Assembly (NCBI GenBank): GCA_025450095.1 | Contig: JANWID010000016.1 | Span: forward strand, 1 to 5,881 | From: Bacteroidia bacterium | GTDB lineage: Bacteria; Bacteroidota; Bacteroidia; AKYH767-A; OLB10 | Reading direction: 5' to 3' | DNA: 5,881 nucleotides | Shown here: in pieces, positions 1 to 5,585 of the stretch | Layout: the number at the start of each line of letters is the position of its first letter | Numbering within the stretch: the stretch's first letter is position 1 | Position numbers and translations under genes: made by a program | The notes under the pieces: model-generated | What the model was told of the DNA's origin: nothing | Databases searched by the model: none | The model's input: only the letters and a program-made list of their open reading frames with translations

Positions 1-640
1 ATGGTATGAGCACATTCTCGAGTGCTTCCCTTTTCTGTGCGATTTCCATTTCACTGTATTGATGCCGGCGTTTCATATCATAATAATACTTGATAAAAAG
101 CCTGTTGAACAGGGAATCTTCTCCAAGAACTTTTTCAATCAGCACCAGGCAACCGTTTTCATTCAGCTGTGAACAAATAGATTTTACAAGCTCTTCGCGG
201 TACAATGGCCTAACAAACTGCAATGTCAGGCACAGTATCACCACAGATGCGTTTTCCAACTGTATACCCTGGTTGAGATCACCGAATTTTATTTCATAAT
301 TACGGCTTACGCCGGCATGCACAAAATTCTGGTTGCAGCGATCTACCATTTCATTCGAGTTATCGATACCAACAAACCGCACATCATTCGGCAACACCGG
401 ATCGATTCCGAGTAAAGTTGTACCCGTTGAACAACCCAGGTCATAAACAGCGGATCCCGGAGTTGCAAAATCAACCACCTGCTCACCAATCATGCGTTGG
501 ATCTCTTCATAAAAGGGAACCGAACGTGTGACCATATCATCAAACACGCGCACTACATTTTCACCGAACTTAAAATCGGGAACTGCTTTTATGGTTTCAT
601 TAAATACCTTGTCCTCTTCCGATTTGATTTTATTGGCCAT
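1..640 (-). CDS. cmoA: Carboxy-S-adenosyl-L-methionine synthase CmoA (partial, C-terminus outside window)
   Basis: CmoA converts SAM and prephenate into carboxy-SAM, the donor CmoB uses to make 5-carboxymethoxyuridine at the tRNA wobble position. The minus-strand reading gives 213 codons from ATG (638-640), open to the window edge. An in-frame TAA lies 15 bases before the ATG, and no other start fits. The protein follows remembered E. coli CmoA along its length: VFDDMVTRSVPFY (32-44), the SAM-binding YDLGCSTG (66-73), GIDNSNEMVDRC (91-102), LTLQF (138-142) and YSEMEIAQKREALENV (195-210). Arg204 aligns with E. coli Arg199, reported to bind the carboxylate of carboxy-SAM, which separates CmoA from ordinary methyltransferases. 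E. coli CmoA is about 247 residues, so roughly 35 residues are missing here. The gene diverges from the carboxyltransferase gene. No cmoB is visible; it could lie beyond the left edge. Confidence 0.93.
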   Translation of the reverse strand, partial: MANKIKSEEDKVFNETIKAVPDFKFGENVVRVFDDMVTRSVPFYEEIQRMIGEQVVDFATPGSAVYDLGCSTGTTLLGIDPVLPNDVRFVGIDNSNEMVDRCNQNFVHAGVSRNYEIKFGDLNQGIQLENASVVILCLTLQFVRPLYREELVKSICSQLNENGCLVLIEKVLGEDSLFNRLFIKYYYDMKRRHQYSEMEIAQKREALENVLIP

Positions 641-816
641 GATGTGATACCGTTAGGATTGCTGGTTTTGTGAATGTGGAAAGCCGCCTCTTGTTTTCCC
701 TTAAAAGCGAGACGGTAAAAATATGAAAATCACCCATAATATCATATTTAATGTATGCTGCTTCCATGGTATTAATTTGAACAGGAATACTGATTAATCG
801 GTCATTTTTGAGCATC

Positions 817-847
817 TTTGCCTGTAATATATTCTGTTTTAAGTTTA
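817..847 (+). promoter_or_regulatory. Possible Bacteroidota-type promoter for the acyl-CoA carboxylase gene
   Basis: TTTG at 817-820 is followed after 19 bases by TAAGTTTA at 840-847, which matches the Bacteroidota -7 consensus TAnnTTTG at all but the last base. The start codon is at 858, so the predicted leader would be only a few bases long, which weakens the call. A second TTTG at 807-810 is too far away for this -7 box. The gap between cmoA and this gene (641-857) shows nothing else convincing, and no good match for a minus-strand cmoA promoter was found. Confidence 0.38.
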
Positions 848-857
848 CTATAGCATT

Positions 858-2399
858 ATGGATCAGAAGCTTAAACTCCTTGAAGATAAAATTTCAAAAG
901 CTCACCTCGGAGGTGGGAAAAAGCGCATTGAAGCGCAGCATAAGAAAGGAAAACTAACAGCCCGTGAACGTCTGCACTTTCTGCTTGATGAAGGTTCGTT
1001 CGAAGAGATCGGGATGCTGGTAACACACCGTTCCAGGGATTTTGGCCTCGACAAAGAAATCTATCCAGGCGATGGAGTGATCACGGGTTACGGCACTATC
1101 GATGGACGACTTGTTTATGTTTTCTCACAAGACTTCACTGTTTTTGGTGGTTCGTTATCGGAAACACATGCTGCAAAAATTTGCAGGATCATGGATCTTT
1201 CAATGCAAAATGGCGCTCCGTTAATCGGGTTGAATGACTCCGGTGGCGCCCGGATACAAGAAGGAGTGGTTTCACTGGGCGGGTATGCCGATATTTTTTA
1301 TCGCAATACACTTGCATCGGGAGTTGTTCCGCAAATCAGTGCCATCATGGGGCCTTGCGCGGGTGGAGCAGTTTATTCACCAGCCATTACTGATTTTATT
1401 ATGATGGTGGAGAATACTTCCTACATGTTTGTTACCGGACCTAACGTTGTGAAAACAGTAACACATGAAGAAGTAACTTCCGAAGAACTGGGTGGAGCAT
1501 CAACACATTCCACTAAATCGGGAGTGACACATTTTTCATGTCCCAATGAAATTGAATGCATCCGTCATATCAAAAAACTTTTCAGCTACTTACCTTCTAA
1601 TTGTGAGGAGACACCTCCCTTTGCAGAATATACGCCCGGAGATGAAAAACGTTCCGCATTAAATTTAATAATACCGGAGAATCCAAATCAGCCTTATGAT
1701 ATGAGGGAAGTGATCAATTCGGTGCTCGACAATGATTCGTTTTTCGAAGTGCATAAAAATTTTGCAGAAAATATTGTCGTTGGTTTTGCACGACTTGCCG
1801 GAAGGAGCCTGGGAATTGTCGCCAATCAACCTGCTTATCTTGCCGGTGTGCTCGACATTCATGCTTCAACAAAGGCTGCGCGTTTCGTGCGTTTCTGTGA
1901 TTGCTTCAATATCCCTTTGCTGGTTTTTGAAGATGTTCCGGGATTTCTTCCGGGTACTGACCAGGAATGGAATGCCATCATCACTAACGGAGCTAAGCTA
2001 TTATATGCTTTCAGTGAAGCAACGGTTCCCCGCATTACGATCATCACCCGGAAAGCATACGGTGGCGCATATGATGTGATGAACTCAAAACATATTGGCG
2101 CCGATATGAATTACGCGTGGCCCACAGCGGAGATTGCAGTTATGGGTTCCAAAGGTGCAGCGGAAATTATTTTCAAGAAAGAAATTTCTGAAGCGACGGA
2201 TCATGAAGCCAAGCTGAAAGAAAAGGAAAAAGAATACACTGATATGTTCGCGAATCCATACAAAGCCGCCGAGCGTGGTTATATTGATGAAGTGATCAAG
2301 CCGGAAGAAACGAGAGAGAAATTAATAAAGGCATTCCGCATGCTGGAAAATAAAGTCGCGAAATTACCGAAGAAGAAGCATGGTAATATTCCATTGTAA
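858..2399 (+). CDS. Acyl-CoA carboxylase carboxyltransferase (beta) subunit, PccB/MmdA type
   Basis: This subunit moves the carboxyl group between carboxybiotin and an acyl-CoA, probably propionyl-CoA/methylmalonyl-CoA. The 513-residue protein has the two crotonase-fold halves of the family. The N-terminal half carries [18 protein letters not shown] (33-50), [10 protein letters not shown] (127-136) and the oxyanion-hole motif [11 protein letters not shown] (165-175). The C-terminal half carries [11 protein letters not shown] (323-333), [14 protein letters not shown] (357-370) and [11 protein letters not shown] (398-408). The family C-terminus KKHGNIPL is intact. Asp406 in GGAYDVM aligns with Asp422 of Streptomyces PccB, a substrate-choice residue linked to propionyl rather than acetyl preference. 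The length is usual (about 510-530). Methylmalonyl-CoA decarboxylase alpha (MmdA) shares these motifs and cannot be excluded, so no symbol is given. No biotin carboxylase, biotin carrier or membrane decarboxylase subunit is adjacent; partners must be encoded elsewhere. Confidence 0.93.
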   Translation: MDQKLKLLEDKISKAHLGGGKKRIEAQHKKGKLTARERLHFLLDEGSFEEIGMLVTHRSRDFGLDKEIYPGDGVITGYGTIDGRLVYVFSQDFTVFGGSLSETHAAKICRIMDLSMQNGAPLIGLNDSGGARIQEGVVSLGGYADIFYRNTLASGVVPQISAIMGPCAGGAVYSPAITDFIMMVENTSYMFVTGPNVVKTVTHEEVTSEELGGASTHSTKSGVTHFSCPNEIECIRHIKKLFSYLPSNCEETPPFAEYTPGDEKRSALNLIIPENPNQPYDMREVINSVLDNDSFFEVHKNFAENIVVGFARLAGRSLGIVANQPAYLAGVLDIHASTKAARFVRFCDCFNIPLLVFEDVPGFLPGTDQEWNAIITNGAKLLYAFSEATVPRITIITRKAYGGAYDVMNSKHIGADMNYAWPTAEIAVMGSKGAAEIIFKKEISEATDHEAKLKEKEKEYTDMFANPYKAAERGYIDEVIKPEETREKLIKAFRMLENKVAKLPKKKHGNIPL

Positions 2400-2405
2400 C
2401 GAATA

Positions 2406-2446
2406 TACGAATTGGCTTCGCCATACGAATCTACGAATTTACGAAT
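2406..2446. repeat. Short TACGAAT direct repeats after the carboxyltransferase gene
   Basis: TACGAAT occurs four times: 2406-2412, 2424-2430, 2432-2438 and 2440-2446. The last three are spaced every 8 bases. Between the first two lies a small hairpin, TGGC-TTC-GCCA (2413-2423). The array begins seven bases after the stop codon. It looks like low-complexity intergenic repeat material; no function is evident. Confidence 0.8.
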
Positions 2447-2460
2447 GGTTTACAGATGCC

Positions 2461-2510
2461 GCGCAGGATTTTCAATCCGGCGCAAATAAATTAGTGGATT
2501 TGCAATCCAC
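2461..2510. repeat. Two consecutive hairpins sharing a GGATT/AATCC core
   Basis: Hairpin A (2461-2483) pairs GCGC-A-GGATT with AATCC-G-GCGC around a TTC loop, nine pairs with one A/G mismatch. Hairpin B (2494-2510) is a perfect seven-pair stem, GTGGATT with AATCCAC, around a TGC loop. Both have GGATT-T(T/G)C-AATCC at the tip, so they look like two diverged copies of one palindromic unit. They may end transcription of the upstream gene, but no T-run follows either stem. The rest of the gap (2511-2558) is AT-rich before purD, including a 12-base palindrome TTAAAATTTTAA (2540-2551), and shows no clear promoter. Confidence 0.7.
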
Positions 2511-2558
2511 CAAAACGAAATCTCTTTCCGAATACGATTTTAAAATTTTAATCCTTTA

Positions 2559-3842
2559 ATGAATATTTTATTACTAGGCTCGGGAGGCAGGGAAAATGCA
2601 CTTGCATGGAAGATTCACCAGAGCCCGCTTTGCAAACAATTATACATTGCTCCGGGTAATGCGGGAAGCTCACGTTTTGGTACAAACGAAAATGTAAGCG
2701 CTACCGATTTTCAGGGAATCCGAAAACTGGTCCTTGAAAAGGATATTACGATGGTGGTGGTGGGACCGGAAGATCCGCTGGTGAAAGGAATACGTGATTA
2801 TTTTGAGAACGATCCGCAACTTAAAAATATTTCGGTGATCGGTCCTGATAAAGAAGGTGCACAACTGGAAGGTAGCAAAGAGTTTTCCAAGAAATTTATG
2901 GAACGGCATCAAATACCCACAGCCCGTTATGCATCATTCAACCGTAACAACATCAAGGAAGGTTATAATTTCCTTGAAAAAATACAGCCTCCTTATGTAC
3001 TGAAAGCCGACGGACTTGCCGCGGGTAAAGGAGTGCTTATACTGAACGATCTTGCCGAAGCAAAATCGGAACTCCGGTCGATGCTGGAAGATGCAAAATT
3101 CGGCGAAGCCGGAAATACTGTTGTGATAGAAGAATTCCTGGCAGGAATTGAGGTCAGCGTATTTGTTCTTACGGATGGAAAATCGTACCTGGTATTGCCT
3201 GAAGCAAAGGATTACAAAAGGATCGGTGAGAAAGATACCGGGTTGAACACCGGCGGTATGGGAGCTGTTTCACCGGTTCCGTTCGCCGACAAATACTTCA
3301 TGCAAAAGGTAGAGGAACGTATCATTAAACCAACTGTTAAAGGATTACAGAAAGAAAATATAGACTATAAGGGAGTCATTTTTATAGGCCTGATGAATGT
3401 AGCAGGTGATCCGTTCGTCATCGAATACAACGCCCGTATGGGGGATCCGGAAACGGAAGCCGTAATACCAAGGATAAAGAACGACCTGGTGGAATTATTT
3501 GATGCCGTTGCAAACGTAAATTTATCAGAGCATACAATTCAGGTTGATGAGCGTACAGCCGTTACCGTGATGCTGGTTTCAGGAGGATACCCGGGAGATT
3601 ATGAAAAAGGTAAAATTATTTCCGGGATAAATTCTGTGGAAGGCAATTTTGTATTTCATGCAGGTACATCAGAGCAAAATGGCAACCTGGTTACATCTGG
3701 CGGAAGGGTAATTGCAGTGACTTCGCTGGGGAATTCAATTAAAGATGCGCTTCAATCAGCAATGAAAAATGCTGAAGCCATCCAATTTGAAAAAAAATAT
3801 TTCAGACGGGATATCGGGAAAGATCTTTTAGGTGACGAGTAA
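2559..3842 (+). CDS. purD: Phosphoribosylamine--glycine ligase (GAR synthetase)
   Basis: PurD catalyses step 2 of de novo purine synthesis in the cytosol, joining glycine to 5-phosphoribosylamine with ATP. The 427-residue protein has the family's usual length (about 420-430) and all its domains. The N-domain starts with NILLLGSGGRENALAWK (2-18) followed by APGNAG (31-36) and VVGPEDPL (67-74). The ATP-grasp region has KADGLAAGKGV (149-159), the NTGGMGAVSP stretch (230-239) and the metal/ATP site EYNARMGDPETE (289-300). The C-terminal domain has VMLVSGGYPGDY (337-348) and a conserved HAGT (367-370). The usual His of the first motif (GGREH) is Asn14 here. The ATG is followed at once by the conserved first strand; no Shine-Dalgarno is seen, as is normal in Bacteroidota. 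The gene sits 159 bases after the carboxyltransferase and seems to be transcribed separately. It converges with the small membrane-protein gene. Confidence 0.97.
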   Translation: MNILLLGSGGRENALAWKIHQSPLCKQLYIAPGNAGSSRFGTNENVSATDFQGIRKLVLEKDITMVVVGPEDPLVKGIRDYFENDPQLKNISVIGPDKEGAQLEGSKEFSKKFMERHQIPTARYASFNRNNIKEGYNFLEKIQPPYVLKADGLAAGKGVLILNDLAEAKSELRSMLEDAKFGEAGNTVVIEEFLAGIEVSVFVLTDGKSYLVLPEAKDYKRIGEKDTGLNTGGMGAVSPVPFADKYFMQKVEERIIKPTVKGLQKENIDYKGVIFIGLMNVAGDPFVIEYNARMGDPETEAVIPRIKNDLVELFDAVANVNLSEHTIQVDERTAVTVMLVSGGYPGDYEKGKIISGINSVEGNFVFHAGTSEQNGNLVTSGGRVIAVTSLGNSIKDALQSAMKNAEAIQFEKKYFRRDIGKDLLGDE

Positions 3843-3862
3843 CGGGTTACGAGTTACTGGTT
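3835..3862. repeat. Two tandem 14-base units spanning the purD stop codon
   Basis: Unit 1 (3835-3848, ACGAGTAACGGGTT) and unit 2 (3849-3862, ACGAGTTACTGGTT) are adjacent and agree at 12 of 14 positions. The purD stop TAA (3840-3842) lies inside unit 1, so the last purD codons are part of the repeat. Confidence 0.75.
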
Positions 3863-3890
3863 GAAATGATACGGGAGACTGAAATTCAGC

Positions 3891-4088
3891 TCACTTATCA
3901 CTATCCTTCACGTGTTCGGCGAGAAAATTATTACCACCCTTGCGGGTTTTTTCTCCATACCACAGCCAGAAAATAGTGCCGACTGCGCCACAAGTGATAA
4001 AAAAAATGTTAGTCAGACGACCAAGTGGTTTTATCAAGGCAAAAATCCACTCCATAAAATCTGCGATACCGTTCCAAACTGCGTCCAT
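3891..4088 (-). CDS. Small single-span membrane protein, DUF6341-like
   Basis: This 65-residue protein has an amphipathic aromatic-rich N-terminus (MDAVWNGIADFMEWIFALIK), one clear membrane segment at about residues 25-44 and a charged tail containing GGNNFLAEH. The layout and the FLA-type tail resemble my recollection of the DUF6341 family, small Bacteroidota proteins of unknown function. It is probably real despite its size: a good promoter lies just upstream, the composition is non-random, and its divergent neighbour looks like DUF6427, a family I recall being found near DUF6341. ATG at 4088 is the only standard start; an in-frame TGA lies 33 bases upstream. The gene converges with purD 48 bases away. 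Function is unknown; a role with the large membrane protein is inference from position only. Confidence 0.72.
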   Translation of the reverse strand: MDAVWNGIADFMEWIFALIKPLGRLTNIFFITCGAVGTIFWLWYGEKTRKGGNNFLAEHVKDSDK

Positions 4089-4108
4089 AAATTTTTCGAA
4101 TATGTCCG

Positions 4109-4140
4109 CAAAAATAATTCATTTTTGAAAACCCGGCAAT
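4109..4140 (-). promoter_or_regulatory. Bacteroidota-type promoter for the DUF6341-like gene
   Basis: Read on the minus strand, TATTTTTG (4116 down to 4109) matches TAnnTTTG exactly. ATTG (4140 down to 4137), one base off TTTG, lies 20 bases upstream, within the normal spacing. Transcription would begin about a dozen bases before the ATG at 4088. The -7 octamer is identical to the one predicted for purQ. Confidence 0.55.
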
Positions 4141-4187
4141 TTTTCCACCTTTGGGGTCGAAAGATCTGCAGATTTTAGCATAACAAG

Positions 4188-5180
4188 GTGATTCTCAACT
4201 TATTTAAAAACTCGCAGCCCGTCTGCTTCATACTGGTCCCAGCCTTCCTGGGAGCTGCCTGGATCTCCGCTTCATACGGTGACGACGTGAATCTGGTGGC
4301 CAACCCGATGCCATTATATAACATGGTATATGGCTTTCTGTCAAAGGGTCCGGCCTGGTTACCCGGGTTTGCCGGTTTCATTTTGACACTGTCCCAGGTT
4401 TTTCATCTCAATGTTATTGTCACAAAACATGAAGTATTATACAAGAATTCCTACCTGCCTGCACTTTTTTACCTGCTCTTCCTGGCGATCATACCGCCTT
4501 TCCTGGTATTTCAACATGTTCACAACGTCAATAGCATTATCATCTTTATTATTGATAAGATATTTAAGATTTACAAAAGTGGCACTGCTCAGTCCCTGGC
4601 ATTCGACACCTGTTTCCTCATCAGTATTGCAACCCTCTTTTATCTGCCTGCAATAAGTCTTTTCCTTTTATTTGCCATCAGCATCCTGATCCTGAAAACA
4701 TTTACGTGGCGCGATCATATTACCGGTTTAATAGGACTGGCTATTCCGTTTCTTTTCACATTCCTTTATTATTTCTGGTTCGACGGACTGGATGAGCTTG
4801 CCGATCGTTTCTTCCTAAAGAACATCCGGCAGCTATGGGATACCGGAGGACTTGTACTGCAAGGCTACCGGATAACACTGGGACTCATCCTGGTTATCCT
4901 GGTACTAACGCTGGTGCGTATACGCCAGAATTTTTATAAGAACGTAACCCGCATCCGGAATTTCCAGCAGGTGATATTTATACTTTTAACTGTTTCATTA
5001 CTTTCGTTATTGTTCACTTCAGGTCTTGCATCCGTATATCGTTTTTCAATCCTCGTAATCCCGCTTTCAGTTATGATTTCCTATTATTTTCTTGCTGCAA
5101 AAAAGAAATGGTGGACAGAAACATTATTCTGGATGATACTTGCGGTGCTGATTTTTAATCACATCATGGCTATCGCTTAG
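4188..5180 (+). CDS. Polytopic membrane protein, DUF6427-like
   Basis: This 330-residue hydrophobic protein has about nine to ten likely membrane spans, roughly at residues 12-29, 55-76, 89-108, 113-127, 139-169 (two spans), 178-198, 228-246, 262-280, 284-304 and 312-327. It resembles the Bacteroidota family DUF6427: a short MI..LFK N-terminus, a loop HLNVIVTKHEVLYKNSYLP (73-91), and a central block around SLAFDTCFLISIATLFYLPA (136-155). No catalytic motif is recognised and no function can be assigned. Translation must start at GTG 4188: a TAG lies in frame at 4176-4178, and the next Met is residue 41, beyond the first span. AAGG just before the GTG overlaps it too closely to be a normal ribosome site. 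No clear promoter was found. It is transcribed divergently from the DUF6341-like gene across 99 bases, suggesting the two are linked. Confidence 0.82.
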   Translation: MILNLFKNSQPVCFILVPAFLGAAWISASYGDDVNLVANPMPLYNMVYGFLSKGPAWLPGFAGFILTLSQVFHLNVIVTKHEVLYKNSYLPALFYLLFLAIIPPFLVFQHVHNVNSIIIFIIDKIFKIYKSGTAQSLAFDTCFLISIATLFYLPAISLFLLFAISILILKTFTWRDHITGLIGLAIPFLFTFLYYFWFDGLDELADRFFLKNIRQLWDTGGLVLQGYRITLGLILVILVLTLVRIRQNFYKNVTRIRNFQQVIFILLTVSLLSLLFTSGLASVYRFSILVIPLSVMISYYFLAAKKKWWTETLFWMILAVLIFNHIMAIA

Positions 5181-5231
5181 GTACGGATTACAGATTCAGG
5201 TCTCGGCGGAAGGGAAGTACGGATTACAGAT
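5181..5231 (+). repeat. Direct repeat GTACGGATTACAGAT, two copies
   Basis: The 15-base sequence is present exactly at 5181-5195 and at 5217-5231, offset by 36 bases. The first copy begins directly after the stop codon of the DUF6427-like gene. An inverted copy of the core, GAATCTGTAATCC, lies at 5498-5510 and pairs with 5185-5197 over 13 bases. Confidence 0.85.
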
Positions 5232-5311
5232 ACTCCACAGGATTAAAAATGCTAAAAAGAATATAATAGGCTACATTACACAAAGAATACTTAACTCGCT
5301 TTCGCATTAAG

Positions 5312-5468
5312 CGATTCCTCGCTGTGCTCGGAATGACGGTGCATTGAAGGGAATGTGCGGGCGGTGGATGCGGCTTCGTCAACACCAGGGCATTATTTCA
5401 CATTATCCGCATCCACCGCCCGCACCTATCACACTCCTTATCGTCATCCCGAGCACAGCGAGGGATCG
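5312..5468. repeat. 157-base nested inverted repeat (fold-back element)
   Basis: The outer arms, 5312-5338 and 5442-5468, are 27 bases each and complementary at 25 of 27 positions; one of the two mismatches (5316/5464) is a G-U pair in plus-strand RNA. The inner arms, 5355-5373 and 5407-5425, are 19 bases, perfect and GC-rich (GTGCGGGCGGTGGATGCGG). The inner loop is 33 bases. The spacers between outer and inner arms are exactly 16 bases on both sides but are not complementary. The outer arm resembles a dispersed intergenic palindrome (…CGCTGTGCTCGG…) that I recall from several bacterial phyla. There is no convincing coding sequence, so a non-autonomous mobile remnant or paired extragenic repeat is the best reading. 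Confidence 0.85.
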
Positions 5469-5497
5469 TATCATGTTTGCACAATGCAAAAGAGAAA

Positions 5498-5530
5498 GAA
5501 TCTGTAATCCCCGCCTGCGTCGGGCAGGCG
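5498..5530. repeat. Inverted GGATTACAGAT copy next to a GC-rich hairpin
   Basis: GAATCTGTAATCC (5498-5510) is the reverse complement of 5185-5197. It is followed by the hairpin CGCCTGC-GTCGG-GCAGGCG (5512-5530), a perfect seven-pair stem with a five-base loop. The hairpin ends only five bases before the -33 box of the predicted purQ promoter. It could stop read-through transcription, but no T-run follows directly. The remainder of the gap 5181-5585 (5232-5311 and 5469-5497) shows nothing else I can name. Confidence 0.75.
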
Positions 5531-5535
5531 TACCC

Positions 5536-5567
5536 TTTGCATGTTTTCCTTAAATTAACTATTTTTG
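5536..5567 (+). promoter_or_regulatory. Bacteroidota-type promoter for purQ
   Basis: TTTG at 5536-5539 and TATTTTTG at 5560-5567 are separated by 20 bases and match the Bacteroidota consensus (TTTG, 19-21 bases, TAnnTTTG) at every fixed position. Transcription would start near 5573-5575, giving a leader of about 12 bases. No PurR-type operator or riboswitch fits in so short a leader. Confidence 0.68.
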
Positions 5568-5585
5568 CATCTCAATAAAAGAGCT

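Noticed and set aside
90..299. Plus-strand 69-codon open frame
   Set aside because: It is antisense to the well-supported cmoA and has no family resemblance.
630..815. Minus-strand 61-codon open frame between cmoA and the carboxyltransferase gene
   Set aside because: It overlaps the start of cmoA by 11 bases in another frame, has no recognisable domain, and its composition looks like translated intergenic DNA.
1732..2079. 115-codon plus-strand frame, and minus-strand frames at 1665-1862 and 1859-2047
   Set aside because: All lie inside the carboxyltransferase gene in other frames, where the main frame has all the family motifs.
2406..2446. TACGAAT array as a CRISPR-like repeat
   Set aside because: The units are 7 bases with one-base spacing, far too short for CRISPR repeats and spacers, and no cas gene is present.
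3875..3892. Possible bidirectional terminator between purD and the DUF6341-like gene
   Set aside because: The stem GAG(a)CTGAA/TTCAGCTC has a one-base loop and a bulge, is AT-rich at its tip, overlaps the minus-strand stop codon and lacks a T-run.
3912..4178. Plus-strand 88-codon frame opposite the DUF6341-like gene
   Set aside because: The minus-strand frame has a coherent membrane segment, a promoter and a fitting neighbour; the plus-strand frame has none and its sequence looks random.
5476..5490. TTTGC-ACAAT-GCAAA palindrome as an operator
   Set aside because: Five-base arms in AT-rich sequence are expected by chance, and it lies about 45 bases upstream of the -33 box with no known motif match.
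5344..5553. 69-codon plus-strand open frame before purQ
   Set aside because: It runs through both arms of the inverted repeats and the hairpin; the peptide merely translates palindromic DNA.
5181..5585. Insertion sequence or integron in the long gap
   Set aside because: No transposase or integrase remnant is readable in any frame; only repeats are present, so at most a non-autonomous element.
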